Shown here piece by piece: positions 42,812 through 51,335 of a stretch of DNA of 64,000 nt (position 1 is the stretch's first letter; the number at the start of each line of letters is the position of its first letter). A model generated the notes under the pieces. It was given only the letters and a program-made list of their open reading frames with translations. It had not been told where the DNA came from and did no database searches. Both the position numbers and the translations under genes were made by a program. The stretch is from contig DASSNE010000044.1 in NCBI GenBank assembly GCA_035688265.1, positions 1 to 64,000 of the forward strand, written 5' to 3'. This stretch comes from DASSBR01 sp035688265 (GTDB lineage: Bacteria > Pseudomonadota > Gammaproteobacteria > Natronospirales > DASSBR01).

Positions 42812-43404
42812 CCGCTAACCGATACCTCGAGATCCCGCACCCGGCCATCGGCGAGTTCGTAAATCCAGCCGTGCACCGCCACCGTCTGTCCGCGTGCCCA
42901 GGCGTCCTGCAGGATCGTCGTGCGGCAGAGATTTCGCACCTGCTCGATCACGTTCAGTTCGCACAGGCGCCGGTGTCGCTCGGCTTCCGTCCCCAGTGCA
43001 TCAAGCTCCGTCTGATATTTCGATTGCACTTCCTGCGCGCAGCGCAGCCAGTTGTCGATCAGGCCATGCTTCTCGTTGCGCAGCGCCGCCAGTACGCCGC
43101 CGCAGCCATAATGCCCGCACACAATCACGTGCGGCACTTTCAGCACTTCGACGGCGTACTGAATCACCGACAAAGCGTTCAGATCGGTGTGTAAGACGAC
43201 ATTGGAAATGTTGCGGTGCACGAACATGTCGCCCGGCTTGAGGCCGACCACCTGGCTTGCCGGCACCCGGCTGTCCGAGCAGCCGATCCAGAGGTAAGGC
43301 GGCGTTTGCTGCTTCGAAAGTTCGCTGAAAAAGCTCGCATCCTGGCGGCTGACGGCGTCGGCCCAGCGCTTGTTATTCTCCAACAGGTTCTTGATGTCAC
43401 TCAT
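42805..43404 (-). CDS. can: Beta-class carbonic anhydrase
   Basis: A 199-residue zinc enzyme interconverting CO2 and bicarbonate. Zinc ligands and gate are in WIGCSDSRVPAS (Cys, Asp, Arg) and CGHYGCGGV (His, Cys). Length and sequence match the Can/CynT type. It is a second carbonic anhydrase family in this window beside the gamma-class gene. Converges on the kinase-like gene. Confidence 0.94.
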   Translation of the reverse strand: MSDIKNLLENNKRWADAVSRQDASFFSELSKQQTPPYLWIGCSDSRVPASQVVGLKPGDMFVHRNISNVVLHTDLNALSVIQYAVEVLKVPHVIVCGHYGCGGVLAALRNEKHGLIDNWLRCAQEVQSKYQTELDALGTEAERHRRLCELNVIEQVRNLCRTTILQDAWARGQTVAVHGWIYELADGRVRDLEVSVSGR

Positions 43405-43429
43405 CTCTGCCTCTTCTCCGGTCTAACAG

Positions 43430-43852
43430 TCACCTTGCGAAAATCGCGTCCTGGTTGCGAAAAGCCTTGAACTCCAGTGCATTGCCGCTGGGGTCGCAAA
43501 TGAACAGCGTGGCCTGCTCGCCGGGCTGATCCACGAAGCGCACGTGCGGCTTGATGATGAATTCCACGTGCGCCGATTGGAGGCGCTCCGCCAGCGCGTG
43601 CCAGTCGTTCCACTCCAGGATCGCGCCGAAGTGGTGTACCGGCACATTGTCGCCATCGACCGGATTGGTGGCGGCAGTCTCCAGCCGCTCGACCAGGTGC
43701 GCGCTGATCTGGTGGCCGAAGAAATCGAAGTCGATCCAGCGCGCAGCTTCGCGGCCGACGCGGCAGCCGAGCATATCGACGTAGAAGCGGCGGGTCGCTT
43801 CGATGTCGGTGACCGGAAACGCTAGGTGGAAACGCGGAAATGGATTATTCAT
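43430..43852 (-). CDS. VOC-family (glyoxalase-like) protein
   Basis: A 140-residue protein with paired VOC modules: FHLAFPVTDIEATRRFYVDM LG and the second half VPVHHFGAIL. Metal-binding His/Glu positions are plausible (FHLAF, HHFG, NALEFKAF). Similar small VOC proteins are annotated as dioxygenases or lyases without proof. ATG 43852 lies inside the end of hemF (8-bp overlap), so it is translated from the hemF transcript. Confidence 0.85.
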   Translation of the reverse strand: MNNPFPRFHLAFPVTDIEATRRFYVDMLGCRVGREAARWIDFDFFGHQISAHLVERLETAATNPVDGDNVPVHHFGAILEWNDWHALAERLQSAHVEFIIKPHVRFVDQPGEQATLFICDPSGNALEFKAFRNQDAIFAR

Positions 43853-44762
43853 CAAGCCAGTCTCTCGGCCGCAAAAAATCTTCGTAAAGCCGCGCTTCCG
43901 GGGTGTCGGATTCCGGACGCCAATCGTAATCCCAGCGCACCAGCGGCGGCAGCGACATCAGGATCGATTCGGCGCGGCCGCCGGACTGCAGCCCGAACAG
44001 CGTGCCGCGATCGTAAACAAGGTTGAATTCGACGTAACGGCCGCGGCGGTAGAGCTGGAACCGGCGCTCGCGGTCGCTCCACGGTGTATCGCGACGGCGC
44101 TTGACGATCGGCTGGTAGGCGGTCAAAAAATGATCGCCGACACTTTGCATGAATCCGAAGCAGCGGTCGAATCCCCACGCGTTCAAGTCGTCGAAAAACA
44201 GGCCGCCGATACCGCGCGCCTCATTGCGATGGCGAATGAAAAAATACTCGTCGCACCAGTGTTTGTAGCGCGCATAGACATCGCCCCCGAATGGCGCGCA
44301 GGCGTCGGCGGCCTGGGCGTGCCAGTGGCGTGCATCGTCCTCGAAGCCATAGTACGGCGTCAGGTCGAACCCGCCGCCGAACCACCAGACAGGTGGCGCA
44401 CCTTCCTTTTCGGCTATGAAAAAGCGCACGTTCATGTGCGCTGTGGGGACGTACGGATTCAGCGGGTGCACGACGACCGACACGCCAAGCGCCTGAAAGC
44501 TTCGACCGGCGAGTTCAGGGCGGTGGGCGCTGGCACTGGCGGGCAGGCCGGGACCGAACACGTGGGAGAAGCCGACGCCGGCTTTCTCGAACAGCGCGCC
44601 GCCTTCGAGAATGCGGCTTTCACCGCCGCCGCCTTGGGGGCGTCGCCATGCGTCGTGTTTGAACCGCGCATTGCCGTCGAGTACTTCGAAGGCCGCGGTG
44701 AGTCGGTTCTGCAGGTCGCGCAGGTAAGCGTCTACGGCTTGGGTGTCGGGGACGGAAGTCAC
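43845..44762 (-). CDS. hemF: Oxygen-dependent coproporphyrinogen III oxidase
   Basis: A 305-residue enzyme of haem synthesis. HPLNPYVPTAHMNVRFF, WWFGGGFDLTPYYGFEDDAR HWH and HRNEARGIGGLFFDDLN are its signatures, including the catalytic His and Arg region. The start is GTG at 44762. A TATAAT box lies only 9 bases upstream, so the mRNA may be nearly leaderless. The VOC gene overlaps its end. Oxygen dependence implies aerobic haem synthesis; no hemN was seen here. Confidence 0.94.
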   Translation of the reverse strand: MTSVPDTQAVDAYLRDLQNRLTAAFEVLDGNARFKHDAWRRPQGGGGESRILEGGALFEKAGVGFSHVFGPGLPASASAHRPELAGRSFQALGVSVVVHPLNPYVPTAHMNVRFFIAEKEGAPPVWWFGGGFDLTPYYGFEDDARHWHAQAADACAPFGGDVYARYKHWCDEYFFIRHRNEARGIGGLFFDDLNAWGFDRCFGFMQSVGDHFLTAYQPIVKRRRDTPWSDRERRFQLYRRGRYVEFNLVYDRGTLFGLQSGGRAESILMSLPPLVRWDYDWRPESDTPEARLYEDFLRPRDWLDE

Positions 44763-44771
44763 GGCGCCGGC

Positions 44772-44800
44772 ATTATAGCCCCTCTCCCGTCCGGAGAGGG
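44772..44800 (-). promoter_or_regulatory. hemF -10 box and upstream CTCTCC/GGAGAG hairpin
   Basis: On the reverse strand TATAAT (44777-44772) lies 9 bases before the GTG start of hemF. Immediately upstream is a hairpin with CCTCTCC/GGAGAGG arms (44780-44800), related to those at 21251 and 58758. No -35 box at 16-18 bp was seen because the hairpin occupies that place. Confidence 0.5.
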
Positions 44801-44810
44801 AACAAGAGGA

Positions 44811-45371
44811 TCAGCCGGGGCGGATGACTTTGTTCGTGGCGGCGTCGCGGATTTCGGTCGGCCTTGTGCGGCCGCCGAGCGGACCCGCCAGGATGAAATC
44901 GACCGCCTCACCGAGTCGCCTGCGAACGGCGAGTGCCGAACGCGCCGCCGGATGGCCGCTGAGATTGGCGCTGGTGGAGATCAGCGCCTGGTCGCAGATG
45001 TCGCACAAGGCGCGCACGAGCGGATGGGCGCTGACGCGGGCGGCGATCGTGCTGCGGCCGCCGGTCAGGATCTCGGGGGTGTCCGGCGCGGCGGGCAATA
45101 TCCAGGTGACCGGGCCGGGCCAGGTTTCCGCGAGATTCTTTTCTACCGATTCCGGCAACGGGTCGAGATACGGCGACAGTTGCTCGCGCTGCGATGCAAT
45201 CAGAATGAAGCCCCGCCCGGCGTCGCGGTGCTTGATGGCGAGCAGGCGGGCGACCGCGTCCGGATTCAGCGGATCGCAGCCCAGCCCCCAGACGCCTTCG
45301 GTGGGATAAGCGACGATGCCGCCCGCATCGATGGTGCGGCGGGCGAGGCGAAGCTGCCAGGGGTTGATCAA
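44811..45371 (-). CDS. tsaC: L-threonylcarbamoyladenylate synthase
   Basis: A 186-residue YrdC/Sua5-fold enzyme that makes threonylcarbamoyl-AMP for the t6A37 modification of ANN-reading tRNAs. GGIVAYPTEGVWGLGCDP, LAIKHRDAGRGFILIAS and STSANLSGHP are family marks. The short form without the Sua5 C-domain is TsaC. The start appears to be TTG at 45371, as no ATG or GTG fits the family N-terminus. 15 bp downstream of topA. Confidence 0.92.
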   Translation of the reverse strand: MINPWQLRLARRTIDAGGIVAYPTEGVWGLGCDPLNPDAVARLLAIKHRDAGRGFILIASQREQLSPYLDPLPESVEKNLAETWPGPVTWILPAAPDTPEILTGGRSTIAARVSAHPLVRALCDICDQALISTSANLSGHPAARSALAVRRRLGEAVDFILAGPLGGRTRPTEIRDAATNKVIRPG

Positions 45372-45386
45372 GGCAGTAACGTCAGG

Positions 45387-47699
45387 TCAGGAAGTTATTG
45401 CTTCATCTTCCGGCGCGAGTTCCGGCGCCGGCGTCTTGTAGCCGCATTCCTTTTGCGGGCAGACCTTTTCGGTGCCGCGCCGCTTGGTCGTCTTGACCGT
45501 CAGGATCGGCCAACCGCATTGCGGGCACTGTTCCGCGATCGGCTGGTTCCAGACCGCGTACTTGCACTTCGGATAGCGCTCGCAGGAATAAAAAATCTTG
45601 CCGTAGCGCGACTTGCGTTGCAGCAGCTTGCCCTCGTGGCATTCCGGGCATTCGATGCCGGTATCCTTCGGCTTTTCCAGCGGCTCGATATGCTTGCATT
45701 TCGGATAGTTGCTGCAGCCGATGAACTTGCCGTAGCGCCCGCGGCGGATGATCAGATCCGAGCCGCAGTCCGGGCATTGGCGGCCTTCCACTTTTTCCGG
45801 CTCGGTCGGCGCTTCGTCCGCGCTTTCGTCGAGGTTGCGGGTGTAGTCGCAATCGGGGTAGCCGGTGCAGCCGATGAAGCGGCCGCGGCGGCCGAGCCGG
45901 ATCGACAGCGGCTTGCCGCACTTCGGGCAGGCTTCGTCGAGTTCTTCGGAGGTCACGTCCTTGCGTGAAACGCTTTCCTCCTTCTCATCTACCAGCGATT
46001 TGAACGGGCTCCAGAATTCGTCGAGCAGCGGCACCCAGTCCTTCTCGCCGCGCGCGACTTCATCGAGTTCGTCCTCGAGCCGGGCGGTGAAGTCGTAATC
46101 GACATACTGCGTGAAATGTTCGGTCAGGAACTTGTTGACCACGCGGCCGACATCGGTCGGGATGAAGCGCTTGCGGTCCATCTCGACATATTCGCGCTGC
46201 TGCAGGGTCTGAATGATGCTGGCGTAGGTCGATGGCCGGCCGATGCCGTATTCTTCCAGCGCCTTCACCAGGCTCGCTTCCGAGTAGCGCGGCGGTGGCT
46301 CGGTGAAGTGCTGATCGGCGCGGACGGCTTCGAGCGACACGGTGTCACCTTCGGCCAGTTCTGGCAGCAGTTTGTCTTCGTCGTTGTCGGTCGAATCGTC
46401 GCGACCTTCCTGGTAGACGGCGATAAAGCCGGGCTTGACCAGCACCGAGCCGGTCGCGCGGAAACGATTGCCCTCGCCGCAGCCGAGATCGACCGCGACG
46501 GTATCGAATACCGCGTGGATCATCTGGCAGGCGACGGTGCGCTTCCAGATCAGCTCGTACAGGCGGAACTGGTCCTGGCTCAATTTGCCGCGCAGGCCGG
46601 CGGGCTCACGGCTCGCGCTGGTCGGGCGGATCGCCTCGTGCGCTTCCTGTGCATTTTTCGCCTTGGTCTTGTAGCGGCGCGGTTGTTTCGGCAACTGGTC
46701 GGCGCCGTAGCGTTTCGCGATCAGGTCGCGGATGTCGTCCAGTGCTTCGTTCGCAAGATTCACCGAGTCGGTACGCATGTAGGTGATCAGGCCGATCGCG
46801 CCCTCGCCCGTATCGATACCCTCGTACAGCTGCTGCGCGGTGCGCATCGTACGCTGGGCGGTGAAGCCGAGCTTGCGCGAGGCTTCCTGTTGCAGCGTCG
46901 AGGTCGTGAACGGCGCTGCGGGGTTGCGCTTGCGCTGCTTCTTGTCGACCTTGAGGGCGTTGAGCCGGCCGTTGGCTGCCTGTTCCAGCGCCTGCTGCGC
47001 GGCGTGCGCGCCCTTGTCGTCGGTAAAGGTGAACTGTTCGACTTTCTTGCCGCCGAACTCGGCCAGTTTGGCGACAAACGCCTGCCCGTCCTTCGTGGCG
47101 TCAGCTTCCAGCGTCCAGTATTCCTGCGCCTTGAAGGCCTCGATTTCCAGCTCGCGCTCGACGATCATCCGCAGCGCGGGGCTTTGGACGCGGCCGGCGG
47201 ACAGGCCGCGGCGAATCTTCTTCCACAACAGTGGCGACAGGTTGAAGCCGACCAGGTAATCCAGCGCGCGGCGCGCCTGCTGCGCGTTGACCAGTTCGGT
47301 GGACAGCTCGCGCGGATTGGCAATTGCGTCATTGACCGCGCGCCGGGTGATTTCGTGAAACACGACGCGGCCGACCTGCTTGCCGTCGAGCACGCCCTTT
47401 TCGTCGAGCAGCGCGTACAGGTGCCACGAAATCGCCTCGCCTTCGCGATCCGGGTCAGTGGCGAGGTAGAGCGCGTCGGCCTTTTTCAGCGCCTTGACGA
47501 TGCTATCGACGTGTTTCGAATTGCGTTCGATGACCTGGTACTTCATCGCGAAGTCATGCGCCGGATCGACGGCGCCCTCCTTCGGCACGAGGTCGCGGAC
47601 GTGACCATAGGAGGCCATGACCTCGAAGTCTTTGCCGAGGTACTTGTTGATGGTCTTCGCCTTGGCGGGCGATTCCACGATTACCAGGTTTCGAGCCAT
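45387..47699 (-). CDS. topA: DNA topoisomerase I
   Basis: A 770-residue type IA topoisomerase that relaxes negative supercoils. Toprim domain with LVIVESPAKAKTINKYLG and DPDREGEAISWH; catalytic Tyr307 in GLITYMRTDSVNL; four C-terminal zinc ribbons, the first three with CPxC ... C-x5-C patterns (such as GCTGYPDC, GCSNYPKC, SCERYPKC) and a fourth ending VCPQKEC. ATG 47699 is chosen over an in-frame TTG four codons upstream. Confidence 0.96.
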   Translation of the reverse strand: MARNLVIVESPAKAKTINKYLGKDFEVMASYGHVRDLVPKEGAVDPAHDFAMKYQVIERNSKHVDSIVKALKKADALYLATDPDREGEAISWHLYALLDEKGVLDGKQVGRVVFHEITRRAVNDAIANPRELSTELVNAQQARRALDYLVGFNLSPLLWKKIRRGLSAGRVQSPALRMIVERELEIEAFKAQEYWTLEADATKDGQAFVAKLAEFGGKKVEQFTFTDDKGAHAAQQALEQAANGRLNALKVDKKQRKRNPAAPFTTSTLQQEASRKLGFTAQRTMRTAQQLYEGIDTGEGAIGLITYMRTDSVNLANEALDDIRDLIAKRYGADQLPKQPRRYKTKAKNAQEAHEAIRPTSASREPAGLRGKLSQDQFRLYELIWKRTVACQMIHAVFDTVAVDLGCGEGNRFRATGSVLVKPGFIAVYQEGRDDSTDNDEDKLLPELAEGDTVSLEAVRADQHFTEPPPRYSEASLVKALEEYGIGRPSTYASIIQTLQQREYVEMDRKRFIPTDVGRVVNKFLTEHFTQYVDYDFTARLEDELDEVARGEKDWVPLLDEFWSPFKSLVDEKEESVSRKDVTSEELDEACPKCGKPLSIRLGRRGRFIGCTGYPDCDYTRNLDESADEAPTEPEKVEGRQCPDCGSDLIIRRGRYGKFIGCSNYPKCKHIEPLEKPKDTGIECPECHEGKLLQRKSRYGKIFYSCERYPKCKYAVWNQPIAEQCPQCGWPILTVKTTKRRGTEKVCPQKECGYKTPAPELAPEDEAITS

Positions 47700-47762
47700 T
47701 GTCTTCGTCAATAATCGGCCGGGGCGGCACGCGCCCGCCGGATGGACAGAAATTTCGGGATG

Positions 47763-47785
47763 AAAACCCCGCGTTATTGCGCGGG
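47763..47785 (-). terminator. Intrinsic terminator after smg
   Basis: Read on the reverse strand: CCCGCG, loop CAATAA, CGCGGGG, then TTTT. It lies 67 bp downstream of the smg stop and before topA. Stem of 6 bp with T tract. Confidence 0.7.
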
Positions 47786-47851
47786 AGAGTCTAGCAGCGC
47801 CCGCCGGTCAAAAGAAACCGGGGCCGTCACTAAGCGCAATACGCCAATCAA

Positions 47852-48328
47852 TTAGTGCAGGGCCGAGCCGCGATCCTCGAACACCAGGTCTTCCATGCGT
47901 GCGAAGGCCATTTCCTGGCCCGGCTGGTTGAACAGCACCATCAGGATGACCCATTTGACGTCGTCCAGATCGACGGTATCGGCCTCCAGCGCCAGAATGC
48001 GGTCGATCACGACCTCGCGCTGCGCGGCGTCGAGGATGCCGATATTTTCTAGATGGCGCAGAAAGCCGCGGCAGCGGATATCGAGCCGCGCCATTTCCTG
48101 ATCGCTGAACACGCGGATCGCGCCGGTGGCGGCAAGCGCCGGCACCTTGTCCTCATCGATGGCGAGGCCTTCCAGCCAGTCGAAGGCCTTGCCGACTTCG
48201 GAGCGCGGGAAGCCGGCGGCTTCCAGCTCGACCGTCAGCACGTCGCGGTCGGCGTAGGTCTCGGCATCGTCATCCAGGTAGTTCTCGAACAGGTACAGCA
48301 GCACGTCGAGCACGTTTTCTCTCATCAT
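47852..48328 (-). CDS. smg: DUF494 protein Smg
   Basis: A 158-residue acidic helical protein. ENVLDVLLYLFENYLDDDAE is the DUF494/Smg signature, and the gene lies between dprA and topA as in most gammaproteobacteria. Molecular function is not established. ATG 48328 has GGAGG upstream (TGGAGGCCC), and a second ATG follows immediately. Longer in-frame readings lack support. Confidence 0.92.
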   Translation of the reverse strand: MMRENVLDVLLYLFENYLDDDAETYADRDVLTVELEAAGFPRSEVGKAFDWLEGLAIDEDKVPALAATGAIRVFSDQEMARLDIRCRGFLRHLENIGILDAAQREVVIDRILALEADTVDLDDVKWVILMVLFNQPGQEMAFARMEDLVFEDRGSALH

Positions 48329-48377
48329 CGAGGGCCTCCAGCGCGGTGGCAAGCAGTTGACTGAGTGTGCGAGTGAG

Positions 48378-49472
48378 TCATTCCGACGTACGCATATAAC
48401 CTCCCCCCGGCGCGGCGGCAATGAAGCCCTGAAGCTCCAATGACAGCAGCATGGCGGAAATGGCAGCGGCCGTCAATCCGCTGCGTTCGACGATACAATC
48501 TACAGAGGTTGGGGCGAAATCGACATATTTCAACACCTGCTGCGACTCCGGATCGTCGGGTGACGCCGTGGCGTTGGCCTCGGCGGCATCGGTTGCCAGC
48601 CGCAGCAAGGGCGCCAGCTCCTCCAGCACGTCGGCGGCGGTTTCGACCAGCTTCGCGCCGTCGCGAATCAGTCGGTGGCAGCCGTGCGCGAGCGGATTGT
48701 GAATCGAGCCGGGAATCGCGAACACCTCGCGACCCTGCTCGCTTGCAAGCCGGGCGCTGATCAGCGAACCGCTGCGCTGCGCCGCCTCGACCACCAGCAC
48801 ACCCAGACTGAGACCACTGACCAGCCGGTTGCGTTCCGGAAAATGATGCCGCAGCGGTCGCGTGCCGAGCGGATATTCGGAAACCAGCGCGCCATGCGCG
48901 GCAATTGCGTGCCCCAGCGCCTCGTGGCGTGCGGGATAGATTCGGTCGAGGCCGGTGCCGCAGACGGCGATCGTCGCGCCGCCGCCATCCAGCGCGCCTT
49001 TGTGGCTGGCGCCGTCGATGCCCATCGCGAGACCGCTGGTGATGATCAATCCGGCGTGCGCGAGGTGGCGGGCGAAGTCCGCGGCGGTTTCACGGCCGGC
49101 CGGCGTCGGATTGCGGCTGCCGACGATCGCGAGCTGCGGTTCAGCGAGCAGCGTCGGGTCGCCGCGCACGAACAGTGCCAATGGCGGATCGGGAATTTCG
49201 GCGAGCAGCGGCGGCCAGGCCGGATGATCGGCCGTCAGCAAATGGCGGTCCGGCGGCTCGAACCAGGCCAGGTCGGACTCGATCAGGCCGGCGTCGGGAT
49301 CGGCCAGCCAGCGCCGTGCCTCGTCATCGAAGCCGAGCCGCGCGAGCGCGCGGTCGCTCTCCGCGAGCACCGCTTCGGCGGAGCCGCAGGCATCGAGCGC
49401 CGCCCGCAAACGAAGTCGGGTTGCGGGCGTACGCAGCAGAACAAGCCAGGCGCGCAGTTCCGGCGCCGTCAT
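48378..49472 (-). CDS. dprA: DNA-processing protein DprA
   Basis: A 364-residue protein that loads RecA on incoming single-stranded DNA during natural transformation. N-terminal helical part; Rossmann core with AIVGSRNPTPAGRETA, SGLAMGIDGASHKGAL, FPERNRLVSGLSLGVLVVEA and SGSLISARLASEQGREVFAI PG; C-terminal winged helix. All core motifs are intact, so it should be functional. It lies 9 bp downstream of the LysM gene on the same strand. Confidence 0.95.
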   Translation of the reverse strand: MTAPELRAWLVLLRTPATRLRLRAALDACGSAEAVLAESDRALARLGFDDEARRWLADPDAGLIESDLAWFEPPDRHLLTADHPAWPPLLAEIPDPPLALFVRGDPTLLAEPQLAIVGSRNPTPAGRETAADFARHLAHAGLIITSGLAMGIDGASHKGALDGGGATIAVCGTGLDRIYPARHEALGHAIAAHGALVSEYPLGTRPLRHHFPERNRLVSGLSLGVLVVEAAQRSGSLISARLASEQGREVFAIPGSIHNPLAHGCHRLIRDGAKLVETAADVLEELAPLLRLATDAAEANATASPDDPESQQVLKYVDFAPTSVDCIVERSGLTAAAISAMLLSLELQGFIAAAPGGGYMRTSE

Positions 49473-49481
49473 CAGGACCGT

Positions 49482-50606
49482 TTACGGATTCTGGACAGCA
49501 TCGAGAACATGCACTTCGTTGTTCAGCTCCATCACCAGGCCGTAACTGACCTTGTCGAACGTCCGGAACACCATCAGCAGTCCGGCGCGGCGGTTGGGCA
49601 GCTTGACGTCGTCGCCGTTGTACGGGTCGTCGACGACCCGGCCGCGCTGGTAGATCGCAAGCACGGTGCCCGGGTCGAGGCCGGCGTCGGCGCCGCGGTC
49701 CAGCACGACGATGTCGTACTGGCCGACCTGCGACATGCCGTCGACGACCGAGATGATCTGGCCGTGCACCGGCTGCTTCGGCGCGTGCGGGTAGAAATTC
49801 ACCGGCAGCTCGCGGTCGTTGTACGGCAGCAGGCGGTCGCCGGCGCGCACGCCGCGGGCGGCGCCGTCCAGCGTCATCGCCGGCGGGTTGCTCCATTGCG
49901 TGATCCGGCCCGTGGCGATGAAGGTGGTCTGAAAGCCGAGCAGATCGCCGGTCTGCGGGTCGTGCAGCGCATCGCCTTTGCGTACCAGCAGCCATCGGGC
50001 CCCATCACCCTGCTTCACGCCACGCACGAACACCTCGCCGTGCGGCTCCGCGAGCAGCCGCCCGTCGGAAGTCGCCAGCACGTACGGCGCCTGTTCGAGT
50101 TCATCCTCGGTGACGACGTGGGCGCGGGTCAGGAAAGGCCGGATCGCCGCGATCGGAATGGTCGGAATCGCCTGCGCGATCGGCGAGCGGCGCACCTCGG
50201 GGTGCAGATGGACGACCTTCAGGCCGGTGTCGGCGCCGGCGAGCGTCAGTTGCGGTTTGCCGTTGACCCAGCGCAGCTCGATCACGTCGCCCGGGTAAAT
50301 CAGGTGCGGGTTGCGGATCTGCGGATTGACGTACCAGATGTCCGGCCACAGCCACGGGCTCTTGAGGAAGTGCTTGGAGATGTCCCAGAGCGTATCGCCC
50401 TTCTTGACCACGTAGCGGATCGGGTGGTGCGGCTTGAGCTGGGGCACGGGCGGCTTCGGGGCCGGTGCGGGCGCCGGTTGCGGCGGCGGTGTCTGCACCA
50501 CGGGTGCCGGTGGCGGCACGGACGCACAGGCCGCGAGCAGGGCCGCGCACGCCACGGGCGGCAGCAGACGCGCTACGCCGCGAAGGAGGGTCTGGTTTGC
50601 AGGCAT
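49482..50606 (-). CDS. LysM-domain lipoprotein
   Basis: A 374-residue envelope protein. Signal peptide with lipobox LLAAC (Cys about 26), then a Pro/Ala-rich linker, then a LysM domain (YVVKKGDTLWDISKHFLKSP, and NPHLIYPGDVIEL) for peptidoglycan binding. The remaining 270 residues form a conserved domain without a recognised catalytic motif. This gene always sits next to dprA and def in gammaproteobacteria (Pseudomonas PA0020 position). GGGAGA precedes ATG 50606. A TATAAT at 50651-50646 on the reverse strand may be its -10 box. Confidence 0.88.
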   Translation of the reverse strand: MPANQTLLRGVARLLPPVACAALLAACASVPPPAPVVQTPPPQPAPAPAPKPPVPQLKPHHPIRYVVKKGDTLWDISKHFLKSPWLWPDIWYVNPQIRNPHLIYPGDVIELRWVNGKPQLTLAGADTGLKVVHLHPEVRRSPIAQAIPTIPIAAIRPFLTRAHVVTEDELEQAPYVLATSDGRLLAEPHGEVFVRGVKQGDGARWLLVRKGDALHDPQTGDLLGFQTTFIATGRITQWSNPPAMTLDGAARGVRAGDRLLPYNDRELPVNFYPHAPKQPVHGQIISVVDGMSQVGQYDIVVLDRGADAGLDPGTVLAIYQRGRVVDDPYNGDDVKLPNRRAGLLMVFRTFDKVSYGLVMELNNEVHVLDAVQNP

Positions 50607-50645
50607 GGCGCCGTTGTCTCCCTTGGATTTATTCGGCTGGAGCCC

Positions 50646-50651
50646 ATTATA
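50646..50651 (-). promoter_or_regulatory. Possible -10 box of the LysM-dprA unit
   Basis: A perfect TATAAT on the reverse strand, 40 bp upstream of the LysM gene start. No convincing -35 at 16-18 bp was found. It lies in the divergent region with def. Confidence 0.4.
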
Positions 50652-50764
50652 ACGATGCGGCCGGCCGTACCCGCCCGTAAGGCCATAAAAAGGAACCGGC
50701 GGTCGGGCGAATGGTCCTATATAGCACATGAAGTCGCCCATCCGGGGCGTGTTATTATTTCGCC

Positions 50765-51325
50765 ATGGCAAAGCTTGATATTCTGCAATACCCCGATCCG
50801 CGGCTGCGCCGCCGCGCCACGCCGGTCGCACCCGAGGCCATCGACGATGACTTGCGCGCGTTCGTCACCGACATGTTCGAGACGATGTACGCTGCGCCGG
50901 GTGTCGGTCTCGCGGCGACGCAGGTGAACGACCTGCGCCGGGTGGTGGTGATCGACGTGTCCGAGGAGGCCAACGAGCCGCGCGTGCTGATCAACCCCGA
51001 AATACTCGAACTCGGCGGCGAGATCCAACGCAGCCAGGAAGGCTGCCTGTCGGTGCCCGGCGTGTACGAAGAGGTTTCGCGTCACACCTGGGCGCGGGTG
51101 CGTGCGCTCGACGAGCACGGCGAGCCGATGGAGTTCGAGGCGGAGGGCCTGCTTGCAATCTGCGTGCAGCACGAAATCGACCATCTCGACGGCAAGCTGT
51201 TCGTCGATTACCTGTCGGAACTGAAGCGCAAGCGGTTGCGCAAGCGCATCGAGAAGGAGCAGCGCCAGGCGCAGGCCGAGGCCCAGGCGCCGATGCCGGG
51301 ACGGCACAGCGTTCCGTTGGTTTAA
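50765..51325 (+). CDS. def: Peptide deformylase
   Basis: A 186-residue metalloenzyme removing the formyl group from new proteins. All three motifs are intact: GVGLAATQV, EGCLSVPG (Cys ligand) and QHEIDHLDG (two His ligands and catalytic Glu). The C-terminal tail is longer and charged (KRKRLRKRIEKEQRQAQAEA), common in gammaproteobacterial Def. First gene of a def-fmt-rsmB-DUF4390-ntrY-ntrX series. Confidence 0.96.
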   Translation: MAKLDILQYPDPRLRRRATPVAPEAIDDDLRAFVTDMFETMYAAPGVGLAATQVNDLRRVVVIDVSEEANEPRVLINPEILELGGEIQRSQEGCLSVPGVYEEVSRHTWARVRALDEHGEPMEFEAEGLLAICVQHEIDHLDGKLFVDYLSELKRKRLRKRIEKEQRQAQAEAQAPMPGRHSVPLV

Positions 51326-51335
51326 GTCGTCTTCC

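Noticed and set aside
43803..45968. A 721-residue forward open frame across hemF, tsaC and topA
   Set aside because: It spans three well-supported reverse-strand genes and has no domain.
48675..50927. A 750-residue forward open frame across dprA and the LysM gene
   Set aside because: Antisense shadow of two conserved genes.
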